Assembly (NCBI RefSeq): GCF_013141775.1
Contig: NZ_WHOB01000093.1
Location: 186,001 to 250,000, forward strand
DNA length: 64,000 nt
Direction: 5' to 3'
Source: Paenibacillus phytohabitans
Lineage (GTDB): Bacteria > Bacillota > Bacilli > Paenibacillales > Paenibacillaceae
Numbering within the stretch: position 1 is the stretch's first letter; every line of letters begins with the position of its first letter. The notes under the pieces are model-generated. The model did not search any database, had not been told where the DNA came from, and worked only from the letters and a program-made list of their open reading frames with translations. The position numbers and the translations under genes were made by a program. Shown in pieces: positions 16,673 to 26,198 of the stretch.

Positions 16673-16686
16673 TGTCCTTCAGGACA
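16673..16686. promoter_or_regulatory. Short palindrome upstream of the Gly-rich lipoprotein gene
   Basis: TGTCCT TC AGGACA, a perfect 6-bp inverted repeat about 95 bp before the ATG at 16781. It is of possible operator size; nothing else supports it. Confidence 0.25.
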
Positions 16687-16780
16687 GTGTTAAACCTAAT
16701 CCCAGGCTTTTTATGCCAGCTTTATACGACAACAGGCGATGAAGTTTATACACACCATACAGTTTAGGAGGACTATGGAT

Positions 16781-17512
16781 ATGAAAAAACATGTGCCTTA
16801 TATGATGGCCGGCAGCCTGCTTGCTGCGATCCTGCTTGCCGGCTGCAGCTCGGATACAGCTCCGGCGGCAGCAACCTCGGGCGATACTCAGACAGCCCAG
16901 ACCCAGAGCGGCAGCAAGGCGGCTCAGCCGGACGGGACTGCCGGGGCAGGCCAGAACCGGATGGACCGGGCCGGAATGAATATCGGCAAAATCAAGAGCA
17001 TCAGCGGAAATACCATCACGCTCTACACCGCTGATATGCCGGCACGGCAGCAGAACGGCGGAGAGGGAACTGCGCCGGAAGGCGGGGCAGCGGCTCCCGG
17101 CAACGCGGCAGGCGGCGCCCCGGCGGAGGGGCAGGGTACTCCCCCTGAAGGCGGACAGCCCACAGACGGGGGAGGCAAAGACGCTGCGCAGGGCGGCGGA
17201 CGTCAAGGCGGCGGCATGATGCAGAACTTCTCCGAAGAGACCACCGATATCACAACCGGAAGCGATACCCAGTACGTATCGGTCACCTTCGACAACGGCG
17301 CTCAGACGGAGACTGCACTTTCCCTGTCCGATCTGAAAGCCGATGACATCATCCAATATACGCTGAAGACGGATACCACCGAGGCTGAGAAAATCACGCT
17401 CAGTACAGGCGGCTTCGGCGGTGGCGGAATGGGTGGCGGCGGACGGGGACAGGGTCAAGGCAAGGCACCGGCAGGCGATGCTGAGGCAAGCGGCACGGCT
17501 ACCGGCAAGTAA
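16781..17512 (+). CDS. Gly/Ala-rich lipoprotein
   Basis: 243 residues from the ATG at 16781, where AGGAGG is spaced 9 bp (the ORF could extend 14 codons upstream). Lipobox LLAGC at about residues 16-20. A Thr/Gln/Ala linker leads to MNIGKIKSISGNTITLYTAD, a small beta domain interrupted by a long Gly/Pro/Ala/Glu low-complexity insert (about residues 90-145), then TDITTGSDTQYVSVTF and ADDIIQYTLK. The C-terminus is a second Gly-rich tail (GGFGGGGMGGGGRGQ). Surface-exposed; function unknown. Confidence 0.75.
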   Translation: MKKHVPYMMAGSLLAAILLAGCSSDTAPAAATSGDTQTAQTQSGSKAAQPDGTAGAGQNRMDRAGMNIGKIKSISGNTITLYTADMPARQQNGGEGTAPEGGAAAPGNAAGGAPAEGQGTPPEGGQPTDGGGKDAAQGGGRQGGGMMQNFSEETTDITTGSDTQYVSVTFDNGAQTETALSLSDLKADDIIQYTLKTDTTEAEKITLSTGGFGGGGMGGGGRGQGQGKAPAGDAEASGTATGK

Positions 17513-17626
17513 CAGTAAGAGCCGGCCTCCAGTAGTCCGGTGACCCGGTGACTCGGTTTTCGGTAATTCCGGAGGCCGTTAGCGGGCGGAAAGGCGGCAC
17601 CCGTCATTCCATTAAATTCTTATCTT

Positions 17627-17674
17627 AAATAAAAACCGGAGGCGCTTCCACAGGAGCGCCTCCGGTTTTTATTT
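17627..17674. terminator. Strong symmetrical terminator
   Basis: AAATAAAAACCGGAGGCGCT and AGCGCCTCCGGTTTTTATTT form a perfect 20-bp stem around an 8-base loop, with T-rich flanks on both strands. It isolates the lipoprotein gene from the germination operon. Confidence 0.92.
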
Positions 17675-17757
17675 ATATTTTTCAGAGAAATGACTAAATC
17701 GAAGCAAACTTTGGAAAACTTCATGAACACGGATTCTTAATTTCTGCGGCTGGGGGG

Positions 17758-19431
17758 ATGATCAGATTGCTCGCTTCCATTGTATCCTATATACCCGGCT
17801 GGGCAATCTTTGTTCAGGCGGGTGTTGCGCTGCTCGTTCCGCTTGTCCTCGGATACTTGTATAAATCATTGTACCTGCTGGTAGGGAGCGGACGGGGGCA
17901 GGCTGGCTACGGCACCAGGACCGTTCCCCGGTCACAAGCACAGTCTGCAGCCGGGGCAAAATCGGGCACACCGGCTTCAATCCCCTTCAGCGGCAACTAT
18001 ACTACCGACCTGCTCGCGGTGCAGAAGGCTATCGGTGCCAACAGCGACCTGCATATCCGGGAATTCACAATCGCGAATGGCGGAGGCCGGGGAGCACTGA
18101 TCTACGTAGACGGCATGCAGAATGACAGGATTCTTAATATGCGGATTATGCAGTTCCTGATGTACGAGATACCCGCCGGCCCGGTGTCCTCTGCAGAGAT
18201 TGCCAACCAGCTGCTGCCCTTCAGCCAGCTTAATGAAGCGGACAGTGTGGAGAGCTTCAATAAATCTGTCCTCTTCGGCCACACGGCCCTGCTGATTGAA
18301 GGATTGCCCGGCGGTCTGCTGATTGAGCTGCCCGGAGGAGCCAACCGCACGATTGGGGAGCCGGTCTCTGAAGCCCTGCTGCGCGGGCCTAGACTGGGCT
18401 TCTCTGAAGTATTAAGCGAGAACACCTCCATGCTCCGTCGCCAGGGCTTCAGTGACCAGCTCGAGATGAAGACCTACCGGGCAGGCAACACCATTCAGCG
18501 GGATATAGTTCTGGCCTATATGAAGGATATCGTTAACCCCGAGCTGCTGGAGGAGGTTACGAACCGCATCCGCAAAATCGATATCGATTTCCTCGCCGAA
18601 TCCGGCTATATCGAGCAGCTGATTGAAGACAACTATCTCAGCCCTTTCCAGCAGGTCCAGAATACTGAACGGCCGGACAGGGTCATTAGCGCTCTCCTGG
18701 AGGGACGGATTGCTATTCTGCTGGACGGAACCCCCTTCGCACTGATTGTACCGGTTACCTTCAGTATGCTGCTGCAATCGCCGGAGGATTATTATGAGCG
18801 CTGGCTTCCCGGCACACTGCTGCGGCTGCTCCGTTTTGCAGCCGCCTTCCTGGCGCTGATGGCCCCGTCCCTGTATATCTCGTTCATCTCCTTTCATCCG
18901 GGGCTGATACCGACGGAGCTGGCGATCACCATCATCAAGACCCGGCAGGGCGTCCCCTTCCCTTCACTGATTGAAGTGCTGATTCTGGAAATTGCCATCG
19001 AGATTCTGCGGGAAGCCGGCATCCGGCTGCCGAAGCCGATCGGCCCGGCCATGGGTATCGTCGGCGGTCTGATCATCGGCGATGCCGCCGTACAGGCGGG
19101 CATTGTCAGTCCGTTCCTGGTTATCGTTATTGCCGTAACCGCCATCTCATCCTTCTCCATTCCGATGTATAGCGCCGGCATTACGCTGCGGCTGCTGCGC
19201 TTCGCCGGTATGCTGTTCGCAGCAGTACTCGGAATGTACGGCACCATTCTGTTCTTCCTGCTGATCTGCTGCCACCTCACCAAGCTCAAAAGCTTCGGTG
19301 TGCCTTATCTGACGCCGGTATCCCCTTTCCGGCTGAGTGACTGGAAAGATCTGTTCCTGCGTGCTCCGATGGCTCTGATGAAACGCAGACCGGTGATGAT
19401 GAAAACCAAACAGGATAAACGAAAATCATAA
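17758..19431 (+). CDS. Spore germinant receptor subunit A (GerA family)
   Basis: 557 residues. A hydrophobic N-terminal segment (about residues 15-42) is unusual for the family and followed by a Ser/Ala/Gly-rich linker. The two-lobed hydrophilic domain (about 85-330) and five C-terminal helices (from GTLLRLLRFAAAFLALMAP) with the conserved RQGVPFPSLIEVLILE and GIRLPKPIGPAMGIVGGLIIGD follow. GGGGGG abuts the ATG at 17758; a TTG at 17767 is better spaced and may be the real start. First gene of a three-gene operon; located in the inner membrane of the spore. Confidence 0.92.
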   Translation: MIRLLASIVSYIPGWAIFVQAGVALLVPLVLGYLYKSLYLLVGSGRGQAGYGTRTVPRSQAQSAAGAKSGTPASIPFSGNYTTDLLAVQKAIGANSDLHIREFTIANGGGRGALIYVDGMQNDRILNMRIMQFLMYEIPAGPVSSAEIANQLLPFSQLNEADSVESFNKSVLFGHTALLIEGLPGGLLIELPGGANRTIGEPVSEALLRGPRLGFSEVLSENTSMLRRQGFSDQLEMKTYRAGNTIQRDIVLAYMKDIVNPELLEEVTNRIRKIDIDFLAESGYIEQLIEDNYLSPFQQVQNTERPDRVISALLEGRIAILLDGTPFALIVPVTFSMLLQSPEDYYERWLPGTLLRLLRFAAAFLALMAPSLYISFISFHPGLIPTELAITIIKTRQGVPFPSLIEVLILEIAIEILREAGIRLPKPIGPAMGIVGGLIIGDAAVQAGIVSPFLVIVIAVTAISSFSIPMYSAGITLRLLRFAGMLFAAVLGMYGTILFFLLICCHLTKLKSFGVPYLTPVSPFRLSDWKDLFLRAPMALMKRRPVMMKTKQDKRKS

Positions 19432-19463
19432 CCGCGCCTGCGCGCAAGGAGGAAGAGGACTTA

Positions 19464-20567
19464 ATGTTCGTACGCACCGATGATAAAATCACGGCTACAC
19501 AAGCAGCCGTTTTCTTGAACAATACATTGCTTGGCGCGGGGATTCTTACGCTTCCGCGCAGTGTGAGCGAATCTGTCAAAACCCCCGACTCCTGGATATC
19601 CGTCCTGCTGGGCGGGGCCATTGTGATGCTGGTTGTATTCATTATGGTGAAGATCAGCCAGCAGTTTCCGGGCAAAACTGTATTCCAATATGCCGCGCAG
19701 ATTACCGGCCGGGTATTCGGCGGAGGCCTGTGTGTGCTGCTGGTGCTTTATTTCATCATTATTGCCGGCTTTGAAATCCGCACGCTGGCCGAGGTCACCT
19801 TGTTTTTTCTGCTGGAGGGAACCCCCATCTGGGCAGTTATTCTTCCTTTTCTCTGGCTCAGCACCTATCTGGTATACGGAGGCATTAACTCTATTGCCCG
19901 GGTCTTTACGATTGTGTTCCCGATCAGTATTATGATCCTGCTTATTTCCTTTATTCTCAGCGTGCGGCTGTTTGATATCAACCATCTGCGTCCTGTGCTG
20001 GGCAACGGATTTCCTCCTGTGTTCGCAGGATTGAAATCCACAGTGCTCGTATTCACCGGCGTAGAAGTTACGATGACACTTGTAGCGTTCATGGAGAAGC
20101 CCAAACTGGCGGTCAAAGCTATGCTTGGAGGCCTCGCAATCCCGCTGGGACTCTATTTCCTGACCGTGGTCATGGTTATCGGAGGCATTTCCGTTGATTC
20201 CGCCATCACCAGTACCTGGCCTACCATCGATCTGATGCGCAGCTTCGAGGTACCCGGTTTTTTCTTCGAGCGTATGGAATTCCCGTTCATGGTCATCTGG
20301 CTGATGCAGATGTTCTGCAACTTCAGCAGCTTCTTTTTCCAGTCCACGCTTGGCATTTCACAGATCTTCAAGATTAAGATTCATCCGATTATTTATGCTA
20401 TGGTTCCGGTTCTGTTCCTATCGGCGATGCTGCCCAAATCTATGACCGACCTGTTCGCTTTCGGGGATGCCATCGGCAAGATGGGGATTGTCCTGTTCCT
20501 GCTGCTGCCTGTGCTGCTCTCGGTTATCTGGCTCATCCGTGTGAAGGGGCTGAAGCAGCATGTATAG
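19464..20567 (+). CDS. Spore germinant receptor subunit B (GerB family, APC superfamily)
   Basis: 367 residues, ten hydrophobic segments. The N-terminus KITATQAAVFLNNTLLGAGILTLPR is the typical GerB entry helix (only its first part is diagnostic). Subunit B carries the germinant-binding pocket in characterised receptors; the amino acid or sugar sensed here is not readable. AAGGAGGAAG precedes the ATG; the gap from subunit A is 32 bp, and the 3' end overlaps subunit C by 8 bp. Confidence 0.93.
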   Translation: MFVRTDDKITATQAAVFLNNTLLGAGILTLPRSVSESVKTPDSWISVLLGGAIVMLVVFIMVKISQQFPGKTVFQYAAQITGRVFGGGLCVLLVLYFIIIAGFEIRTLAEVTLFFLLEGTPIWAVILPFLWLSTYLVYGGINSIARVFTIVFPISIMILLISFILSVRLFDINHLRPVLGNGFPPVFAGLKSTVLVFTGVEVTMTLVAFMEKPKLAVKAMLGGLAIPLGLYFLTVVMVIGGISVDSAITSTWPTIDLMRSFEVPGFFFERMEFPFMVIWLMQMFCNFSSFFFQSTLGISQIFKIKIHPIIYAMVPVLFLSAMLPKSMTDLFAFGDAIGKMGIVLFLLLPVLLSVIWLIRVKGLKQHV

Positions 20568-21750
20568 TCGAAGATTCCTCCTTATACTGTGCTGTCTGAT
20601 GCTGCTCGCCACTCAGACCTCCTGCTGGAGCAGCAAGGAGATCGAAGATTTGGCCTTATACGCCGGCCTGGCTTTGGATACCGGGGAGCTCACCCCCACG
20701 GAGCAGGCTCTGGAGGAACAAGGCGCGACTTATCCCAAGCGGAACAAGATTACAGTTACCATTCAGATGGTTCCTGCTAATTCCGTAGGCGGCATAGAAA
20801 GTTCGGATACCAGCAGCGGCTCTCCCTATCTGAACGTGACAGGAACCGGAGACTCTGTACTGGAGATCTTCCGCCAGTACTCCATCCGCCGTGAGCGGCC
20901 GATTATCGGGCATCACCTCAAGGTTATTGTGGTTTCCAGCGAGCTGCTCAAGCAGCAGAAAATGAATCAGTTAATGGATTTCGTGCTTCGTGATAATGAT
21001 ATCCGCCCCAGTACGATGGTATTCCTGAGCCAGGGCCGGGCAAGGGAGACACTCGTCTCCAAGGAAAAAAATGAAATCCCTGCCTTTCATATCCGGGATA
21101 TGATCCGTAATCAGAAGAGGACCAGCAAGCTGATGGATCCGGTGATTTTATCCAAAATGGACGCCCTGATGTATTCCAAACGCAGTTATGCGCTGCAGAA
21201 CCTGGTGACAGCCAATGGCGAAGTAGAATTCTCGGGTGCCGGTATTATTAAAGGAGATACAGGTCACTGGGTAGGAATGCTGAATCAGGAGGATACCGAA
21301 TGTCTGTCCTGGCTCACCAACGAGGGCAAGACCGGGGTCATCAAAACCTACGACTGGAACAATCAGCCGATGACCTATGAAATGAAGGCCATGAAAAGTA
21401 AAATCACTGCCGTCACCGACGGCGGCAATCTGGCCTTTGACGTTAAAATCACAACGGAAGGAAGGCTCAGCGAAACCTGGAACGCCGAGGAATACCCTTC
21501 CGCCACAAAGCACGCACAAAAAGCAGAAAAGCTGTTCAAGGAAAAGCTGGAGCAAATGATGCAGGCGCTGATTCAGAAGCTGCAGTCCGACTACAAGGCC
21601 GATGTCGCCGGATTCAGCGACAGGCTCAGTATCCAGAAGCCGGCATTATGGAGAAAGTCAGAGGATCACTGGGATGATGTATTCAGCCGGACCCCCATTC
21701 ATATCAATGTTGATCTGAAGATTACAGACTTCGGCTCTTTTACCAATTAG
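20560..21750 (+). CDS. Spore germinant receptor subunit C (GerC lipoprotein)
   Basis: 396 residues. Signal peptide and lipobox ending TQTSC, followed by the family hallmark CWSSKEIEDLALYAGLALD (Cys22 onward). Later family signatures include GDSVLEIFRQYSIRRERPI, GHHLKVIVVS and the C-terminal HWDDVFSRTPIHINVDLKI. A lipid-anchored, outward-facing subunit that completes the receptor. The operon ends at the terminator 21756-21798. Confidence 0.93.
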   Translation: MYSRRFLLILCCLMLLATQTSCWSSKEIEDLALYAGLALDTGELTPTEQALEEQGATYPKRNKITVTIQMVPANSVGGIESSDTSSGSPYLNVTGTGDSVLEIFRQYSIRRERPIIGHHLKVIVVSSELLKQQKMNQLMDFVLRDNDIRPSTMVFLSQGRARETLVSKEKNEIPAFHIRDMIRNQKRTSKLMDPVILSKMDALMYSKRSYALQNLVTANGEVEFSGAGIIKGDTGHWVGMLNQEDTECLSWLTNEGKTGVIKTYDWNNQPMTYEMKAMKSKITAVTDGGNLAFDVKITTEGRLSETWNAEEYPSATKHAQKAEKLFKEKLEQMMQALIQKLQSDYKADVAGFSDRLSIQKPALWRKSEDHWDDVFSRTPIHINVDLKITDFGSFTN

Positions 21751-21755
21751 AAACG

Positions 21756-21798
21756 GCAAAATGCCGCCGCCCTAAGGACACGGGCGGCGGCATTTTGC
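21756..21798. terminator. Terminator shared by germination operon and GH42 gene
   Basis: GCAAAATGCCGCCGCCC and GGGCGGCGGCATTTTGC form a perfect 17-bp stem with 9-base loop between convergent stops. Confidence 0.88.
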
Positions 21799-21815
21799 AT
21801 TATGAGATATTGAAT

Positions 21816-23846
21816 TTACTGTTTATCCGACAGAATCATTACTCCGCGGCCCGGAACTACAGTGGAACCGCTGCATTTCTTGCCTGTCAGCAGATCTGTC
21901 CGCTCGCCGGTGCCGATATCTGCACTAAGCTCCTCTGCGGAATGATTCAGCAGGAACAGGTAGGATACGCCTTCCTTCACCCGCTGAACGGATTCAATGC
22001 CTTCCGGCGCACTCACCAGCGGGGCAATGCCATTCTCTGCGCTCACCGTAGCCAGGAATGCGCGCAGGAATGCAGCATCGGGACTGGTGGCTACATAATA
22101 GGCTTTGCCTTCGCCGAAGCGGTTCACGGTCAGGGCCGGCATCCCCTTATAGAAGTCAGTGCCGTACTGTGCAAGTACCTCCGCACCTTCAGAATGAATC
22201 AGATCGCAGAGCAGACCGCAGGAATAAGAACGGTTAAGCTGACCCCATTCCTGGTTCATCACAATTTCATTGCGCATATCCGGCAGCAGGGCATCAATCT
22301 CTTCAGCCCAGATGCCCAGAACCTTGCGCAGCTCGCCAGGGTAGCCTCCAACGGTAACCAGATCGTTCTCGTTAACGATACCGCTGAAATAGGTGGTAAT
22401 GAACGTTCCGCCCGCTTGAACGAAAGCTTCAACCTTCGCCGCGAATCCCGGCTTGATCATATACAGGACCGGTGCAATTACAACCTTGTACTTCGTTAAG
22501 TCCTCTTCTACGCCAATCATATCCGCTTCAATATTCTGCTGATACAGTGCATCATAATAGCTGTGAATTTCCTTCACATAATCCAGTGCAACGGTCGGGC
22601 CGCTGGAGAGATCAAGCGCCCAGCGGTTCTCCCAGTCATAGACAATCCCGATCTGCGCTGCACTGCGTGCATCCAGCAGCTCATCACCCAGCAGCTCAAG
22701 CTCCCGGCCAAGCTCGGCACATTCACGGAATACCCGCGTATGCTCATGTCCCACATGCTCAATGACCGCACCGTGATACTTCTCGCACGCACCGATCGAC
22801 CGGCGCAGCTGGAAGAACAGCACCGTGTCCGCACCGCGCGCCACCGCCTGATAGCTCCACAGGCGCATCACGCCCGGACGCTTCACGGAATTGTACGGCA
22901 TCCAGTTCTGCTGGCTTGGCGTCTGCTCCATCAGCATGAACGGCTGGCCGTTCTTCAGCCCGCGCATAAGGTCATGCGTCATAGCTGTATGGCTGACCGG
23001 TGTATCCAGCGCCGGATAGTTGTCCCAGGAGATAACATCCATATATTTGGCCCATTCGAAATAGTCCAGCTCCGGATAGAAGCCCATCAGGTTGGTGGTA
23101 ATCGGAATATTCGTGCTATGCTCCTTGATCGCAGCATGCTCAAGCTTATAGCATTCCAGCAGACTGTGGGACATGAATCTGCGGTAATCCAGCGAAATCC
23201 CCTGGAAGTTCGTCCGGTTGCCGTTCCACTCTTCGCTGAGCTCGTTCGGGACTACGATCTCTTCCCAGTCATAGAAGGTATGTCCCCAGAAGCGGGTATT
23301 CCAGGCTTTGTTCAGTGCATCAAGCGAACCGTAACGCTCCTGCAGCCAGACGCGGAAGGCCGCTTCAGACTGCTCGGAATAATCATATCCGCCGTATTCA
23401 TTGGAGATATGCCAGATCAGCAGCGCCGGATGATCCTTGTAGCGTTCCGCCAGCTTGCCGGCGAGCCGTGCAGCATATTCGCGGTACACCGGGCTGTTCG
23501 GATTGGAGTTATGGCGTCCGCCGAATTTGCGCTTTCTGCCCTGGACATCCACCCGCGTAACCTCTGGATAGCGGTGAGCCATCCAGGCCGGATGCGCCCC
23601 GGTTGCAGTAGCCAGACATACATAGGTTCCATTCTTATATAGACGGTCGATTAATTCATCCAGACCGCTGAAATCATACGTATCTTCGGACGGCTGAAGC
23701 GTTGCCCAGTTGAACACATTGATCGTAGCGACATCGATCCCTGCCAGCTTGAACATCCGTTCATCCTCTGCCCATACCGGGGCATCCCACTGCTCCGGGT
23801 TATAATCTCCACCATACCAGATCTTCGGCAATTTCTCGTTGATCAT
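21816..23846 (-). CDS. GH42 beta-galactosidase (no Zn-cysteine cluster)
   Basis: 676 residues from the ATG at 23846, which is about 10 bp after AAGGA; a GTG at 23855 lacks spacing. TIM barrel with acid/base Glu150 in HISNEYGGY and nucleophile Glu307 in FMLMEQTPS, then the trimerisation domain (GRELELLGDELLDARSAAQ) and the C-terminal beta domain. The four cysteines that bind zinc in many GH42 enzymes are absent after the acid/base region. No signal peptide, so it cleaves imported beta-galactosides in the cytoplasm. Divergent from an AraC regulator that probably controls it. Confidence 0.93.
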   Translation of the reverse strand: MINEKLPKIWYGGDYNPEQWDAPVWAEDERMFKLAGIDVATINVFNWATLQPSEDTYDFSGLDELIDRLYKNGTYVCLATATGAHPAWMAHRYPEVTRVDVQGRKRKFGGRHNSNPNSPVYREYAARLAGKLAERYKDHPALLIWHISNEYGGYDYSEQSEAAFRVWLQERYGSLDALNKAWNTRFWGHTFYDWEEIVVPNELSEEWNGNRTNFQGISLDYRRFMSHSLLECYKLEHAAIKEHSTNIPITTNLMGFYPELDYFEWAKYMDVISWDNYPALDTPVSHTAMTHDLMRGLKNGQPFMLMEQTPSQQNWMPYNSVKRPGVMRLWSYQAVARGADTVLFFQLRRSIGACEKYHGAVIEHVGHEHTRVFRECAELGRELELLGDELLDARSAAQIGIVYDWENRWALDLSSGPTVALDYVKEIHSYYDALYQQNIEADMIGVEEDLTKYKVVIAPVLYMIKPGFAAKVEAFVQAGGTFITTYFSGIVNENDLVTVGGYPGELRKVLGIWAEEIDALLPDMRNEIVMNQEWGQLNRSYSCGLLCDLIHSEGAEVLAQYGTDFYKGMPALTVNRFGEGKAYYVATSPDAAFLRAFLATVSAENGIAPLVSAPEGIESVQRVKEGVSYLFLLNHSAEELSADIGTGERTDLLTGKKCSGSTVVPGRGVMILSDKQ

Positions 23847-23895
23847 ACTTTGCACATCCTTTATAGTATAAGTATATTCTTATTTTAAGCATTAA

Positions 23896-23910
23896 ACTAA
23901 GCGCTTTATA
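23896..23910. promoter_or_regulatory. cre-like site in the GH42/AraC spacer
   Basis: ACTAAGCGCTTTATA contains the symmetric AAGCGCTTT core of catabolite-responsive elements, but the flanking TG/CA positions are not matched. It lies between the divergent starts. Confidence 0.4.
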
Positions 23911-23964
23911 TATAAAATAAAAAACCAATCATATAATAATATGGAACTACAGGAGTTGACATTT

Positions 23965-24801
23965 ATGCCAGTTAGCACCGTGCGCAGAATCGTGTTCGCC
24001 CAGGAGAGCGGCCAGCAGCTTCCGATTACCCTGGATAGTATGGGCTATAATCCCGATCAGGAGAAAGTCTCCCGCCCCCAAGGCTATCATACCTACCACT
24101 GGCTGCAAACCGCGTACGGTGAAGGCATCATTCATTTCGACAACAAAAAAATAACACTCGCCGAAGGCAGCGGTATTCTGCTGATGCCGGGTATGCCGCA
24201 CGGCTATGAATCCCTCTCTTCCGAGGTATGGTGCACCTATTATCTCACCTTCGGCGGGACTTCAGCCCGGCATATTCTGGATTCGCTCGCGATGAACACC
24301 AATCTCCTGTACCGCTGGGAGAATGAATCACCGCTCCGCCATATGCTGAAGGAGATGCTGGACCGCCATGACACTTCCGGAGACATGTTCAACCTGGGTG
24401 AATCGACCGACGCCTACCGTTTCCTGCTGACGCTGAACAAGTACGGGCAGCTGCACAATAACACAGCGATCTCCCGCAATGTGGACAAGCTGCAGCCGCT
24501 GCTGAAATGGATGGACAGCCACTACGGCGATCCCGAGGTCGGTCTCTATGATCTCGCGGCCCAGCTTGATGTATCGGGGCGTTATCTGAACAGCCTGTTC
24601 CTGCAGACGTTCGGCCTCTCCCCTTATGCCTATTTCGTCCGGCTGCGAATCCGCAAGAGCAAGGAGCTCCTTGTCACCCAGCCTGCACTTACGGTAAAAG
24701 CAATCTCACAGCGCGTCGGCTTCCGCGACGTCAGCCACTTCGTGGCTACGTTCCGCAAGCAGTCGGCGATTACGCCGGAGCAGTTCAGGAAGCTGCATTA
24801 A
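23965..24801 (+). CDS. AraC family regulator with cupin-like sensor
   Basis: 278 residues from the ATG at 23965 (CAGGAG 9 bp upstream; TATAAT at 23932-23937 would place transcription start downstream of the alternative ATG at 23941). N-terminal beta-barrel with GSGILLMPGMPHGYE, then two helix-turn-helix motifs (LYDLAAQLDVSGRYLNSLF; VKAISQRVGFRDVSHFVATF). Likely senses a galactoside and activates the divergent GH42 gene. Confidence 0.9.
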   Translation: MPVSTVRRIVFAQESGQQLPITLDSMGYNPDQEKVSRPQGYHTYHWLQTAYGEGIIHFDNKKITLAEGSGILLMPGMPHGYESLSSEVWCTYYLTFGGTSARHILDSLAMNTNLLYRWENESPLRHMLKEMLDRHDTSGDMFNLGESTDAYRFLLTLNKYGQLHNNTAISRNVDKLQPLLKWMDSHYGDPEVGLYDLAAQLDVSGRYLNSLFLQTFGLSPYAYFVRLRIRKSKELLVTQPALTVKAISQRVGFRDVSHFVATFRKQSAITPEQFRKLH

Positions 24802-24817
24802 TCCATCTCCAGACATA

Positions 24818-24860
24818 AACAGCGGCACCCGCAGCTAAGCCAGCCGGGGTGCCGCTGTTT
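24818..24860. terminator. Terminator between AraC and LysR genes
   Basis: AACAGCGGCACCC and GGGTGCCGCTGTT form a perfect 13-bp stem, ending TT, between convergent stops. Confidence 0.85.
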
Positions 24861-24878
24861 GATTATATAGTTGTTAAT

Positions 24879-25790
24879 TCACAGCTCTGCCGCTGTGTCC
24901 GCCGTCATATCTGCCCCGCTCACCGCTTCAGGCAGCCCAGCCTTAAGCTCTTCTATAAACTCCCGGAAAGCGCTCGTCATATAGAGGTCGCGCCGCCGGA
25001 TGAACACTGTTGGAACCTCCGCATACTTCTCCGGAAACGGATAAATGCGGATGCCTTCCGTTACATTCATCCGGGTGAAATAGGATAAAGGCAGCACCGC
25101 ATAGCCAATTCCCGCTTTCACACAGCCGAGGAGTCCCTCCATCGTCCCGAATTCCATCACCTTGCCCAGCCGGCCGCCCTCTTCGGCGAGCCATTTCTCC
25201 AGCCTGCTCCGGTACAGGCACTCTGAATTCAGCATCAGCAGTGTCTTGTCATGCACAGAGCGGATGCCCTGATAATCCATCGTATCCGGAATCACAAGGC
25301 CGATCCGCTCATGGATGAGCAGCTCCTGGACAATCTCCGGATGCTCCACCGGTCCGTCCAGAAAGGCTCCGTGCACGGTATGCTGCAGGACAGAATCAAT
25401 AAGCTCCCCCGCCCGTCCCACCTGCAGATGAACTTCAACATCAGGATAACAGACCCGGTAAGCGGACAGGATGGCAGGCAGCCGGACGGCAGCCGTCGTA
25501 TCCGAGCCGACCGTAATCGAGCCTTTGGGCACCGGTGAATCCAGCACCGCCTGTTTGGCTTCGTCCAGCAGCTTAAGAATCCTGACCGTATATTCCATGA
25601 ACGTCTGTCCCGCTGAAGTCAGCGTGATCCCCCGGCTGTGCCGGTAGAAGAGCGGAGTCTTCAGCTCCTGCTCCAATTGCTGAATTCTGGCTGTCACATT
25701 CGACTGCACATAGTTTAGGCTTTGGGCTGCTTTAGAGATACTACCTTCTTCAGCAACCGCCAGAAATACTTTAAGAAGACCCATATCCAT
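24879..25790 (-). CDS. LysR family transcriptional regulator
   Basis: 303 residues from the ATG at 25790, which follows GGGGGAG by 9 bp (the frame extends nine codons further). N-terminal winged helix: LKVFLAVAEEGSISKAAQSL and NVTARIQQLEQELKTPLFYR. The C-terminal effector domain begins near GSITVGSDTTAAVRLPA and is of periplasmic-binding-protein type. Similar overall to CzcR/YofA-type regulators; the inducer is unknown. It diverges from a small gene at 25944, its likely target. Confidence 0.92.
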   Translation of the reverse strand: MDMGLLKVFLAVAEEGSISKAAQSLNYVQSNVTARIQQLEQELKTPLFYRHSRGITLTSAGQTFMEYTVRILKLLDEAKQAVLDSPVPKGSITVGSDTTAAVRLPAILSAYRVCYPDVEVHLQVGRAGELIDSVLQHTVHGAFLDGPVEHPEIVQELLIHERIGLVIPDTMDYQGIRSVHDKTLLMLNSECLYRSRLEKWLAEEGGRLGKVMEFGTMEGLLGCVKAGIGYAVLPLSYFTRMNVTEGIRIYPFPEKYAEVPTVFIRRRDLYMTSAFREFIEELKAGLPEAVSGADMTADTAAEL

Positions 25791-25943
25791 ACCGCATCTC
25801 TCCCCCGGATCACCCATCAGCCGCAGTGATGGCCACCATCATTTCCCTTCATTATACATGATCCGCTGAGCAGATTATGATGGAAATATAAAAGAAACAT
25901 GCTGTCTCCGCCGAAGAGCACACACGAATAAGGAGTGATAACC

Positions 25944-26177
25944 ATGGGAAACAAACAATGGAATTTCAAGGTCCCCGGTAACCCGGAGGGTAAAGAATTA
26001 GCTATAGCTTCGGATCAAATCACAACGGTCTATGACCTGCTGGACATGCTCCGGCAAGAAGATCCTCAGACTCCGCCGAAGGACCAGCCTGCAGGAATGA
26101 GTCCTCCGCAATCCAGAGCCGTGGTCATCCCCTTCCTCTCGCGCATGCTGGACAAGAGACGCCATCCTTCCGCCTGA
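25944..26177 (+). CDS. Small hypothetical protein, 77 residues
   Basis: Start ATG at 25944 lies 8 bp after AAGGAG; the frame opens 9 bp earlier at a GTG that abuts the ribosome site. Begins MGNKQWNFKVPGNPEGKELA, with a predicted helix DQITTVYDLLDMLRQ and a basic end (MLDKRRHPSA). No cysteine cluster, signal or known domain. The good ribosome site and its position opposite LysR support it being real. Confidence 0.55.
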   Translation: MGNKQWNFKVPGNPEGKELAIASDQITTVYDLLDMLRQEDPQTPPKDQPAGMSPPQSRAVVIPFLSRMLDKRRHPSA

Positions 26178-26198
26178 GTATCAGTACCCCGCCAAGCT

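Noticed and set aside
22563..23642. Long open frames antisense to GH42, GH31, Gfo/Idh and other genes
   Set aside because: They mirror high-GC coding genes on the other strand, lack ribosome sites and have no recognisable domains.
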